Assembly (NCBI GenBank): GCA_934255105.1
Contig: CAKQNH010000336.1
Span: forward strand, 1 to 5,961
Direction: 5' to 3'
DNA length: 5,961 nt
Source: an uncultured Pirellulaceae bacterium
GTDB lineage: Bacteria > Planctomycetota > Planctomycetia > Pirellulales > Pirellulaceae
Each line of letters starts with the position of its first letter. Positions within the stretch are counted from its first letter, which is position 1. The position numbers and the translations under genes were made by a program. The notes under the pieces were generated by a model that searched no databases, was not told the origin of the DNA, and saw nothing but the letters and a program-made list of their open reading frames with translations. Below, one piece after another: positions 1-5,961 of this stretch.

Positions 1-1385
1 CCCCTGGCATGCGCTGTGGAGTGACGACCGAAGCGATGGCGGGTGAGGGGTTGATCCTGACCGCTGGTGGTCTCGACACCCACGTCCACTTCATCTGTCC
101 ACAGTTGATTGACGAAGCGCTCGCTGCGGGTCTGACAACTTTGATGGGTGGCGGTTGCGGCCCCACCACGGGAACCAACGCCACTACCTGTTCGCCTGGT
201 GCCATCCATATTCAGATGATGCTCAGGGCGGTCGATAACAGCCCGATGAATTTTGGCTTCTGGGCTAAAGGAAACTCTTCGCACCCCGACGGACTGAGCG
301 AGCAGTTGATCGCGGGTGCTGCTGGTTTCAAACTGCACGAAGACTGGGGAACCACTCCCGCCGCCATCGACTGCTGCTTGTCGGTCGCCGAAGAACACGA
401 CGTGCAGGTCTGTATACACACCGATACGCTCAACGAATCGGGCTATGTGGAAGATTCGATTGCCGCCTTCAAAGGGCGCACGATCCACACCTATCACACC
501 GAAGGTGCCGGCGGTGGCCATGCGCCGGATATTATCAAAGTCTGTGGTGAGCAGAACGTGATCCCCAGCTCCACCAATCCGACTCGGCCGTATACCAAAA
601 ACACCATCGACGAACACCTCGATATGTTGATGGTCTGCCATCACCTCAATCCGGATCTACCCGAGGATGTTCACTTTGCCGAGAGCCGTATACGTGGTGA
701 AACGATTGCCGCCGAAGACGTGTTGCACGACATCGGTGCGCTGAGCATCTACTCGTCCGACTCGCAGGCCATGGGGCGAATTGGCGAGGTGATCAGTCGC
801 TGTTGGCAAACCGCTAGCAAGATGAAGGATCAGCGCGGCGTGCTGCCGCAAGACAGCGAACGCAATGACAATTTCCGGATTAAGCGTTACATCTCCAAAT
901 ACACCATCAACGCGGCCATCGCCCACGGCATCGGGAACGTGATTGGATCGGTGGAAGTAGGCAAGCTGGCTGATTTAGTGCTGTGGAGCCCCGCCAATTT
1001 CGGTGCCAAGCCTGAAATGATTATCAAAGGTGGCATGGTGGCCTGGGCCAATATGGGAGACGCCAATGCGTCGATACCCACTACGCAGCCGACGCTCTTG
1101 CGGCCGATGTTCGCCGGCATGGGAGCAGCGGCTGCTGGCGTATCGCTGGCGTTTGTCTCACAGGCCGCTTTGCATGCGCGCACGATCGAAGGCTATGGTC
1201 TGTCCAGCCGTCTAGTCGCCGTACGAAATTGCCGCAATATTTCCAAAAGCGACATGAAGTTCAACGATGTAACACCGAAGATGGAGGTCGATCCTGAAAC
1301 GTTCTTGGTCCACGCCGATGGAGAGTTGATGACCTGCGAACCGGCAGACAAGTTGCCGCTGACGCAGCGTTACTACATGTTCTAG
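1..1385 (+). CDS. ureC: Urease subunit alpha (UreC), 5'-truncated by the window edge
   Basis: Catalytic nickel subunit of urease (urea to ammonia plus carbamate), cytoplasmic, working with UreA and UreB. The reading frame is open to the left edge, so the ATG at 9 is internal and about 109 residues are missing. Counting from that ATG, every active-site residue falls at a constant offset of 109 from Klebsiella UreC: nickel ligands H25 and H27 (134/136), the carbamylated lysine K108 (217) in FKLHEDWG, H110 (219), H137 (246), H163 (272) and D251 (360). Flap residues C210-H211 (319/320) and R227 (336) are also present. The 458 visible residues plus 109 match the family length of about 567, ending in the usual QRYxxF-like tail. 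No indels or lost residues were seen, so the subunit itself looks functional. The next gene begins 80 bp downstream, consistent with one operon. Confidence 0.98.
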   Translation, partial: PGMRCGVTTEAMAGEGLILTAGGLDTHVHFICPQLIDEALAAGLTTLMGGGCGPTTGTNATTCSPGAIHIQMMLRAVDNSPMNFGFWAKGNSSHPDGLSEQLIAGAAGFKLHEDWGTTPAAIDCCLSVAEEHDVQVCIHTDTLNESGYVEDSIAAFKGRTIHTYHTEGAGGGHAPDIIKVCGEQNVIPSSTNPTRPYTKNTIDEHLDMLMVCHHLNPDLPEDVHFAESRIRGETIAAEDVLHDIGALSIYSSDSQAMGRIGEVISRCWQTASKMKDQRGVLPQDSERNDNFRIKRYISKYTINAAIAHGIGNVIGSVEVGKLADLVLWSPANFGAKPEMIIKGGMVAWANMGDANASIPTTQPTLLRPMFAGMGAAAAGVSLAFVSQAALHARTIEGYGLSSRLVAVRNCRNISKSDMKFNDVTPKMEVDPETFLVHADGELMTCEPADKLPLTQRYYMF

Positions 1386-1422
1386 CAATTTTCATTGCTC
1401 CCTATTCCTGTTACTCGCTTGC

Positions 1423-1446
1423 CTCCGTGTCGCAGACCGGACGGAG
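1423..1446 (+). promoter_or_regulatory. Possible hairpin in the ureC-ureJ spacer
   Basis: CTCCGT (1423-1428) is complementary to ACGGAG (1441-1446). Inside it GTC (1429-1431) can pair with GAC (1435-1437), leaving a GCA loop and a CGG bulge. It sits just before the ureJ ribosome binding site and is not followed by a T-run, so it is not a standard terminator. It could be an mRNA processing or attenuation element, or chance. Confidence 0.25.
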
Positions 1447-1454
1447 AACACACT

Positions 1455-1458
1455 GGAG
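1455..1458 (+). promoter_or_regulatory. Ribosome binding site for ureJ/hupE
   Basis: GGAG lies 7 bases before the ATG at 1466. This supports 1466 as the start rather than the upstream ATG at 1427. The start at 1466 also places a clean signal peptide at the N-terminus. Confidence 0.7.
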
Positions 1459-1465
1459 TCTTCTG

Positions 1466-2056
1466 ATGATGATTAAAAAGATGCCATTCGTTGCACTGGC
1501 CCTATTGCTTGCCGCTCCGTCGCTTGCGCTGGCACACGCAGGACATGGCGTACACGGATTTAGCGAAGGCCTATTGCATCCGCTCAGTGGGCTAGACCAC
1601 ATGTTGGCCATCGTAGCCATCTCTCTGCTGGCGGCGCGCGCAGGCGGCCGCAGTCTATGAGTATTGCCACTCGCCTTCATGGCCTGTTGCTCTGTCGGTG
1701 GTTTGCTGGCCGCCGTTGGTGTCGCACTGCCCATGGTGGAACTAACTATCGTCACCTCGGTCTTAGTGGGTGGAGTATTGTTGGCTCGCGGCCAAGCCGT
1801 TTCGCTGCTAGCCATGGTTGTGCTCTCGCTTTTTGGCGTCGCTCACGGCTACGCTCACATCCACGAACTGGCGAACCTATCTGCGGTCGCTAGCTACTCA
1901 TGTGGGATCATGCTCGCGACGGTACTGTTGATGGGGGCGACCATCGCCATCGCCAAACTGGCCCAGCGGTATGAGTCGGCAGAGATCCGGACTAGCGCAT
2001 CGCGCGTGATTGGAAGTGGCATGGCGATCGCCGCGCTGCTGATGTTGGTGATGTAA
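1466..2056 (+). pseudogene. ureJ: HupE/UreJ-family nickel permease, interrupted by an in-frame TGA
   Basis: Small multi-pass inner-membrane protein of the HupE/UreJ family, thought to import nickel for urease or hydrogenase. Residues 1-23 form a signal-like hydrophobic segment ending ALA, followed by the family's metal-binding start HAGHGxHGF and HPLSGLDH (residues 24-45). The reading frame then stops at codon 65 (TGA, 1658-1660). It resumes in the same frame with LPLAFMACC, further hydrophobic helices and a second histidine cluster, AHGYAHIHE (126-134), to the TAA at 2054-2056. The family usually has GGRALW followed by a P-x-AF segment at this point, so TGA very likely replaces the TGG of a conserved tryptophan. 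Without the stop the product would be 196 residues, normal for the family. The 3' part could start only from TTG 1664 or ATG 1679 and would lack the first histidine motif. The alternatives are a sequencing error or readthrough. The family call is firm; hupE would be an equally valid symbol. Confidence 0.87.
1658..1660 (+). other. Premature in-frame TGA in ureJ (likely Trp65 to stop)
   Basis: The codons around it read GGC CGC AGT CTA TGA GTA TTG CCA CTC. Frame and homology continue on both sides with no shift, so this is a point substitution and not an indel. TGG is used for tryptophan elsewhere (for example UreC W113), so a recoded genetic code is not suggested. Confidence 0.85.
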
Positions 2057-2718
2057 TGCACCGCGACTGGATGTTATGGCAATTGGTCGATTCGGCATTC
2101 CCTACTGGCGGCTTCGCCCATTCCAGTGGTTTAGAAGCGGCCAAGCACGCAGGGCAGGTGCGCAGCGAAGAGGATTTGCTAGAGTTTGCGGAGGTGGCTA
2201 TGCAGCAGTCGTACGCTACCGCACTACCGTATGCGACCGCCGTTTATCACGATCCGGATTCGCTGCAGGAAGCCGATTTGCACTGCGATGCCTTCTTGGT
2301 CAATCCAGTGGCCAATCGGGCGAGCCGTGCGCAGGGGAGCGGGCTGATGGTCGCTGCCGCTGCTGCCTTTCCCGATCCGCAGTTTGGCCAATTGAAGCAC
2401 GCCGCTCGGCAGCAGCAGTGGCCTGGTCACATGGCGCCGCTCTACGGATGGGTTCTCCAGCGATTGGAGCTTTCCCTGCTCGACATGCGCCGCAGTCTAC
2501 TATTCGTCTCGTTGCGCACCGTCCTCTCTGCGTCTATCCGCTTAAACATCATCGGCCCGCTGCGCTGCCAAGCCTTGCAACACGAGCTGGCATTGGTGGC
2601 CGAGCAGTTACTGAAACGGGAGCCTAAGCACTTCCGGCAGATTGCACAAACCGCTCCCATTCTGGATGCGTGGCAGTCGTCCCATGATCGTTTGTACTCG
2701 CGTCTATTTCACAGCTAG
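2056..2718 (+). CDS. ureF: Urease accessory protein UreF
   Basis: Cytoplasmic all-helical urease maturation protein. It bridges UreD and UreG in the nickel-insertion complex and is thought to gate UreG GTPase activity. The 220 residues match the usual length. Family hallmarks are [16 protein letters not shown] near the N-terminus (12-27), the N83/R88-ASRAQG segment (83-94), HMAPLYGW in the middle and the conserved tail [20 protein letters not shown]. The start ATG at 2056 shares its A with the TAA stop of ureJ (TAATG) and has no good Shine-Dalgarno sequence. Translation is therefore probably coupled to ureJ, and the premature TGA in ureJ could reduce UreF output by polarity if it is real. No broken motifs were seen. 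Confidence 0.97.
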   Translation: MHRDWMLWQLVDSAFPTGGFAHSSGLEAAKHAGQVRSEEDLLEFAEVAMQQSYATALPYATAVYHDPDSLQEADLHCDAFLVNPVANRASRAQGSGLMVAAAAAFPDPQFGQLKHAARQQQWPGHMAPLYGWVLQRLELSLLDMRRSLLFVSLRTVLSASIRLNIIGPLRCQALQHELALVAEQLLKREPKHFRQIAQTAPILDAWQSSHDRLYSRLFHS

Positions 2719-2765
2719 TAATTTCTGCACGTTGCAAACCTCATCTCGCAATTTCACACCATAGC

Positions 2766-2769
2766 GGAG
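2766..2769 (+). promoter_or_regulatory. Ribosome binding site for ureG
   Basis: GGAG sits 8 bases before the ATG at 2778, in the 59-bp spacer after ureF. It supports the start that includes the whole His-rich tail. Confidence 0.65.
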
Positions 2770-2777
2770 CAAAACCC

Positions 2778-3575
2778 ATGAAGTCTCATACGCACGATCC
2801 CGCACATGCTCACGACCACAGCCATTCGCACGACCACGATCACAGCCATTCACATGACCACGACTCCGCGCATGGGCATGGCCATACGCATGAAAAGCTA
2901 GAAAACGCAGGCTTCTACCATGAACGTCCTCAGCGTCTGGCTACTCGCGATTTCCAAGAACGGGCTTTCACCGTAGGAATTGGCGGGCCGGTAGGTAGTG
3001 GCAAGACTGCTTTGACCTTAGCTCTATGCGAACACTTGCGGGACCGCATGTCGCTGGCGGTAGTGACCAATGACATTTTCACGCGCGAGGACTGCGAATT
3101 TTTGATGAAACATCATGCGCTGGAAGACGATCGCATAACCGCCGTAGAAACCGGAGGCTGTCCGCACGCCGCCATCCGCGAGGACATCACCGCAAACCTG
3201 CGCGCGCTAGAGATACTCAATGAAAAGATCCATCCCGACCTGCTGCTGATCGAATCGGGCGGAGATAACCTAGCGGCCGATTTCAGTCGTGAACTGGCCG
3301 ACTTCACGATCTATGTAATCGACGTCGCGGGGGGCGATAAAGTGCCTCGCAAGGGCGGTCCGGGGACTACGCAGTCAGATGTGTTAGTGATCAACAAGAC
3401 CGACCTGGCGCAAGCGGTTGGGGCAGATCTAGCGGTGATGGAGCGCGACACGCGGCGCATGCGCGGCGACGGCCCGTGGTTCTTTGCTCAAGTCAAATAT
3501 GGCAAGGCCGTTCCCGAAATCGCCGAGCACATCCTGCACGCCTTGCATGAGGCCACCGGTATTGAGATCGCATAG
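2778..3575 (+). CDS. ureG: Urease accessory GTPase UreG with His-rich N-terminal extension
   Basis: SIMIBI-class GTPase that carries nickel and powers its delivery to apo-urease with UreD and UreF. Motifs: P-loop GGPVGSGKT (69-77), nickel-binding CPH (128-130) in ETGGCPH, ESGGDN (159-164), [12 protein letters not shown] (185-196) and the guanine-specificity motif NKTD (206-209). At 265 residues it is about 60 longer than a minimal UreG. The excess is an N-terminal tail with 16 histidines among the first 38 residues, alternating mainly with Asp and Ser. His-rich UreG tails are known in some bacteria and resemble those of HypB and UreE, so nickel binding or storage is a fair inference. No ureE is visible here. 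The start is the ATG with a good GGAG. The stop is TAG; a T-run (3577-3582) follows, but I see no clear stem before it. Confidence 0.98.
   Translation: MKSHTHDPAHAHDHSHSHDHDHSHSHDHDSAHGHGHTHEKLENAGFYHERPQRLATRDFQERAFTVGIGGPVGSGKTALTLALCEHLRDRMSLAVVTNDIFTREDCEFLMKHHALEDDRITAVETGGCPHAAIREDITANLRALEILNEKIHPDLLLIESGGDNLAADFSRELADFTIYVIDVAGGDKVPRKGGPGTTQSDVLVINKTDLAQAVGADLAVMERDTRRMRGDGPWFFAQVKYGKAVPEIAEHILHALHEATGIEIA
2814..2861 (+). repeat. 24-bp in-frame tandem duplication in the ureG His-rich tail
   Basis: Two adjacent 24-base units (2814-2837 and 2838-2861) each encode DHSHSHDH, residues 13-20 and 21-28. They differ at three bases, all third-codon positions: GAC/GAT, TCG/TCA and CAC/CAT. The duplication explains part of the tail's length. 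The purely silent differences suggest the histidine pattern has been kept by selection. Confidence 0.9.
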
Positions 3576-3608
3576 CTTTTTTATATCCGTTCAAGCATGT
3601 GCATGAAA

Positions 3609-3672
3609 GTTGCCGATCGCTCTGCCGATCAGGTGCTATAGTCGTTGATCGCTCCGCCGATCAAGTGCTTGG
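3609..3672. repeat. Imperfect 32-bp direct tandem repeat in the ureG-transporter spacer
   Basis: Two units, 3609-3640 and 3641-3672. The core 3615-3637 matches 3647-3669 over 23 bases with two mismatches. Each core contains GATCGCTCYGCCGATCA, which ends in the inverted CGATCA of the hairpin described for the inverted repeat. The second unit supplies the left arm of that inverted repeat. Confidence 0.85.
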
Positions 3673-3745
3673 GCGTTGCACACATGCGTTGAGACTACCG
3701 ATGCGAAATTCACAAAAGCAATGATCGGCGGAGCGATCAACGACT
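3640..3745. repeat. Perfect 24-bp inverted repeat with 58-bp loop
   Basis: Left arm 3640-3663 is the exact reverse complement of right arm 3722-3745, with 58 bases between (3664-3721). Each arm also folds alone: TGATCG and CGATCA flank a 6-base CTCCGC or GCGGAG loop. This resembles paired REP/BIME-type extragenic palindromes. The 230-bp spacer 3576-3805 contains no credible gene. The IR might stabilise or terminate the ureG transcript, but the long loop and short T-run after the right arm make an ordinary intrinsic terminator doubtful. I saw no convincing sigma-70 promoter for the transporter here. Confidence 0.9.
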
Positions 3746-3771
3746 TTTGCATAAATAGTTGCGTTTTTTGC

Positions 3772-3792
3772 GCAGGTCACTGTTTAACCTGC
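3772..3792 (+). promoter_or_regulatory. Short inverted repeat just upstream of the urea transporter
   Basis: GCAGGT (3772-3777) and ACCTGC (3787-3792) form a perfect 6-bp stem around a 9-base loop, 13 bases before the ATG at 3806. It could be an operator half-site pair or an mRNA leader hairpin. Nothing identifies a cognate regulator. Confidence 0.3.
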
Positions 3793-3805
3793 AAACTGGA
3801 AAACT

Positions 3806-4987
3806 ATGAATAGCACCGTTGCTCCTTCCGCACCAGATGACTATACGCTGGCCGATTTTGGGCTGATCGTTCTGCGGAACGTCAGCCAAGTAGTGCTGCA
3901 GAACAACGCGATTAGCGGCGGCGTTATACTAGCAGCGATTTTTTACCATTCGTTCGCTTTTGGGCTCGCCGCGCTAGCCGGTTCGATCGTGTCTACATGG
4001 ACGGCCATGTTCTTGAAGACCGATCACAACTTGGTGAAAGCGGGCTTGTACGGCTTCAACGGTGTGCTCACGGCGATCGCCATTGTCTTCTACTGTCAAA
4101 CCTCGTTTGATACCATCGACATCTCGTGGTGGATGATGGGTATTTACGTCTTTTTTGGAGCGGTTTTTTCCACGATGTTGACTGCGGCGATCGGGTCGAT
4201 GCTATCCGTCGCCGATGTTCCGCCGCTAACGGCGCCTTTCGTGTTAGCCAGTTGGCTGTTTGTGGCTGGCACACACTTCTCTCCCGCGCTCAGCCCAGGG
4301 CATATGCATCCGACTAAACGTCCAGCCAGCGTGGTCGCGGCCAAGGAATCAGCCGACACTGTAAAGAGTTCAGTCGGCGGAGAGGGGGAGGCAATCGGGC
4401 AAGCCCCAGACAATGCTGCTGCCGACAGCGACGATGACAACAGTAGCGGCGTTGATGACGATGACGGCGATGATAATGATGGTGTCTACGATATTGACAC
4501 TTGGTGGGAGGGGGCTGGCAAGGGGTTTGGCGAAATCTTTTTTCAGGATAATGCCATCTCCGGCTATCTGATTCTGCTTGCGATCGCGATTAACTCGCCG
4601 ATCTCGGCGGCGATGGCGGTGGTCGGCGTGCTGATATCGATCGGCGTTGCAGAGTCCTTGGGTATCGGAGAGCATGACATTCACATGGGCATGTTCTCTT
4701 ATAGTGCAATCTTGACAGCGATTGCCATCGGTGGGCTGTTTTTCCTACTCACATTGCGAGGGTTTATTTACACGGTGTTTGGGATCGTCTTTACAACTTG
4801 GCTGTATGCCGCCCTAGCAGCGGTGCTGCAACCGCTACACTTACCCGCCTACACTGCACCATTCGTTTTAGTGACGTGGATCATGCTCTACTCCAAGAGC
4901 ACTTTCCAAGGCTTGGTGGCTATTCCGCCCGCAGAAGCCACGCCCCCAGAGGGCAACCTGAAGCGATACTGCGAGGCGAGCCAGTGA
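3806..4987 (+). CDS. UT/SLC14-family urea transporter with Asp-rich central linker
   Basis: Inner-membrane urea channel of the UT family (relatives of Actinobacillus Utp, Yersinia Yut and mammalian UT-B), feeding the adjacent urease. The 393 residues show the family's internal duplication. Half 1 (about 18-160) has QNNAISGG (32-39), GLYGFNGVL (80-88) and VPPLTAPF (138-145). Half 2 (about 238-365) has QDNAISGY (247-254), GMFSYSAILTAIAIGG (295-310) and LPAYTAPF (346-353), an exact LPxxTxPF signature. About five hydrophobic segments per half are visible. Between them, residues 165-235 form a polar linker with 14 aspartates between 202 and 231, including DDDDGDDND. The family usually has a shorter, less acidic connector. 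TGGA at 3797-3800 is a modest RBS. The gene follows a 230-bp spacer and overlaps ureD by four bases. Confidence 0.93.
   Translation: MNSTVAPSAPDDYTLADFGLIVLRNVSQVVLQNNAISGGVILAAIFYHSFAFGLAALAGSIVSTWTAMFLKTDHNLVKAGLYGFNGVLTAIAIVFYCQTSFDTIDISWWMMGIYVFFGAVFSTMLTAAIGSMLSVADVPPLTAPFVLASWLFVAGTHFSPALSPGHMHPTKRPASVVAAKESADTVKSSVGGEGEAIGQAPDNAAADSDDDNSSGVDDDDGDDNDGVYDIDTWWEGAGKGFGEIFFQDNAISGYLILLAIAINSPISAAMAVVGVLISIGVAESLGIGEHDIHMGMFSYSAILTAIAIGGLFFLLTLRGFIYTVFGIVFTTWLYAALAAVLQPLHLPAYTAPFVLVTWIMLYSKSTFQGLVAIPPAEATPPEGNLKRYCEASQ
4973..4976 (+). promoter_or_regulatory. Ribosome binding site for ureD
   Basis: GAGG within the last codons of the transporter gene, 7 bases before GTG 4984. It selects that GTG as the ureD start, forming a GTGA overlap with the transporter's TGA stop at 4985-4987. 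A second in-frame GTG at 4996 is less well placed. Confidence 0.6.
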
Positions 4988-5888
4988 ATTGCTATGTGAA
5001 GAGTATCTCCGCCCTAGATATCCCGCTCGGCCCGTTCAACGATGAACGACTGCACCGCAATTTGCGACTCGGAGAAGGGCTGTTGCAGGTAACTCGGCGC
5101 AGCGGAGTCTCCGCAATCGTGCGTTCGGCGGCGACCACTCCCTTGCGACTGTGCGTCCCCCGTCGAAAGTCCCCGGTGCCTCACGTCTATACCAGTTCCT
5201 ACGGAGGGGGACTTCTAGCCGGTGACCAAACCGATTTGTTAGTGCAGCTAGATGAAGGAAGCCGCTGTGTGCTCAGCTCACAAGCTGCGACAAAAATCTA
5301 CAAGAACCCGCGCGGTCTTCCCTGCAGCCAGACTATGCACGCCCGGATCGCACAGGATGCGATGCTCGTGCTGGCTCCCGAGCCGATTAGTTGCTTCGCT
5401 GGCTCCCGCTACGATCAAATTCAACGCTTCGATATTGCGGCAGGTGGAAATCTGGTGCTAATCGATTGGGTCACGAGTGGCCGCTACGCAGTGGGCGAAC
5501 GATTTCAATTTACGCACTATCAGTCGCGACAAAGCATTTACTACGGCGACCGCTTGATTATTGAAGATGCGGTGCGTTTGGTCCCTGCCGAAGGACGCCT
5601 CGATTCCAAGTTCCGCATGGGCCACTTCAATTGCTCTGGGTTGAGATCATCTTGGGGGAGCGATTTCAACTGCTGGGTGAGCAGTTGCTGCAACAGGAGC
5701 GCAGTCAGGCGTTGCAACGTGGCGGGGAGGAAGTATTGACAGTCGTCCACTCGCTGCCAGACGCCATCCCCGGTGTCTTAGTGCGTGTCCTGAGCGTTGA
5801 AACGCAGGATGCTAAGCGCTACTTCGACAAACTGCTGCAGCAGGTCGATTGTATCCTAGGCGCAAAAACCTGGGCCGGGAAATTATAA
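4984..5888 (+). pseudogene. ureD: Urease accessory protein UreD (UreH), single-base frameshift near the 3' end
   Basis: UreD is the urease chaperone that docks on apo-UreABC and recruits UreF-UreG for nickel insertion. From GTG 4984 the family motifs follow in order: HVYTSSYGGGLLAGD (67-81), SSQAATKIYK (98-107), PEPISCFAGSRY (132-143) and GERFQF. Homology in this frame ends after FRMGHFNC (about residue 217, base 5634); unrelated sequence then runs to a TGA at 5737-5739. The missing C-terminus is in the frame starting at about 5634: WVEIILGERFQLLGEQLLQ, then GVLVRVLSVET and a tail to the TAA at 5886-5888. Joining the two frames gives about 301 residues, normal for UreD. Adding one base near 5635 would restore FNCF-WVEII, so a one-base loss is the simplest reading, either a real mutation or a sequencing error. 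The start overlaps the transporter gene and implies coupled translation. The symbol is secure; functionality is not. Confidence 0.9.
5629..5640 (+). other. Frameshift site in ureD
   Basis: The UreD frame with codons TTC AAT TGC before this point continues as CTC TGG GTT GAG in the frame one base earlier. No slippery heptamer or long homopolymer is present, so programmed frameshifting is unlikely and a single missing base is favoured. Confidence 0.85.
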
Positions 5889-5890
5889 GC

Positions 5891-5961
5891 GTGGGATAAG
5901 CTTCTAGCTTGTCAGGTAGCCACACAGTGGGATAAGCTTCTAGCTTGTCAGATAGCCACAC
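5891..5961. repeat. 36-bp tandem repeat with internal hairpin, running off the window
   Basis: Unit 1 (5891-5926) is followed directly by unit 2 (5927-5961, last base cut off), with one mismatch (5916 G versus 5952 A). Each unit begins GTGG and ends near CCAC. Inside, GATAAGCT and AGCTTGTC form an 8-bp stem (one G-T pair) around a TCT loop. It starts 2 bases after the ureD stop. There are no spacers, so it is not a CRISPR array. It may be an extragenic palindromic repeat family or a transcript-end structure. Confidence 0.88.

Noticed and set aside
1658..1660. Selenocysteine or TGA-as-tryptophan recoding in ureJ
   Set aside because: The position is a family tryptophan and not cysteine, TGG is used normally elsewhere, and the transporter gene appears to end at TGA.
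1411..1815. 134-residue open frame on the - strand over ureJ
   Set aside because: Low-complexity Ala/Thr/Pro composition antisense to a recognised membrane protein; no RBS or family features.
1657..1893. ATG at 1657 overlapping the ureJ TGA (ATGA), suggesting a separate coupled small gene
   Set aside because: Its product is Arg/Trp-rich and unrelated to any family, whereas the original frame resumes clear HupE/UreJ homology.
2076..2627. 183-residue open frame inside ureF in another frame
   Set aside because: It is Arg- and Cys-rich with no family resemblance and lies wholly within a clearly recognised ureF; it is a shadow.
3576..3600. Intrinsic terminator after ureG
   Set aside because: A T-run exists at 3577-3582, but there is no adequate GC-rich stem in front of it.
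4798..4983. Extended N-terminus of ureD reaching back to 4798
   Set aside because: This stretch is coding sequence of the transporter in another frame and does not look like UreD; GTG 4984 with GAGG fits better.
5541..5750. 69-residue - strand frame over the ureD frameshift
   Set aside because: Antisense to conserved UreD sequence on both sides; no supporting features.
5891..5961. CRISPR array
   Set aside because: The 36-bp unit length is CRISPR-like, but the copies abut with no spacers and no cas gene is visible.

Overview
This window is most of a urease gene cluster, with every gene on the + strand: ureC (5' end outside the window), a ureJ/hupE-type nickel permease gene, ureF, ureG, a urea transporter gene and ureD. 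The structural genes ureA and ureB and the first ~109 codons of ureC presumably lie to the left. No ureE is present in the visible part. The DNA is moderately GC-rich (mid-50s percent by eye). Protein style and the repeat-rich spacers suggest a Gram-negative bacterium, possibly a planctomycete of the Pirellulales type. That placement is only an impression and rests on no search.

Layout: 1-1385 is the C-terminal 80% of the urease alpha subunit with all nickel and catalytic residues intact. 1466-2056 is the ureJ/hupE gene, interrupted by an in-frame TGA where the family has a tryptophan. 2056-2718 is ureF, overlapping the previous stop by one base. 2778-3575 is ureG with a histidine-rich N-terminal tail partly built from a 24-bp coding duplication. 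3576-3805 is a 230-bp non-coding spacer holding an imperfect 32-bp tandem repeat and a perfect 24-bp inverted repeat. 3806-4987 is an SLC14/UT-type urea transporter with an aspartate-rich linker between its two halves. 4984-5888 is ureD, overlapping the transporter stop (GTGA) and carrying a one-base frameshift near 5635. 5891-5961 is a 36-bp tandem repeat that runs off the right edge.

How the genes fit together: the transporter brings urea into the cell and urease (UreABC) hydrolyses it to ammonia and carbamate. UreD, UreF and UreG form the GTP-dependent chaperone that loads nickel onto the carbamylated lysine of UreC, and UreJ/HupE is thought to supply nickel. The His-rich UreG tail may hold nickel in place of, or in addition to, UreE.

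I found no convincing undescribed system. The points most worth a second look are the two lesions (ureJ nonsense, ureD frameshift) in an otherwise well-conserved cluster, the inverted-repeat spacer, the Asp-rich insert in the transporter and the terminal tandem repeat.
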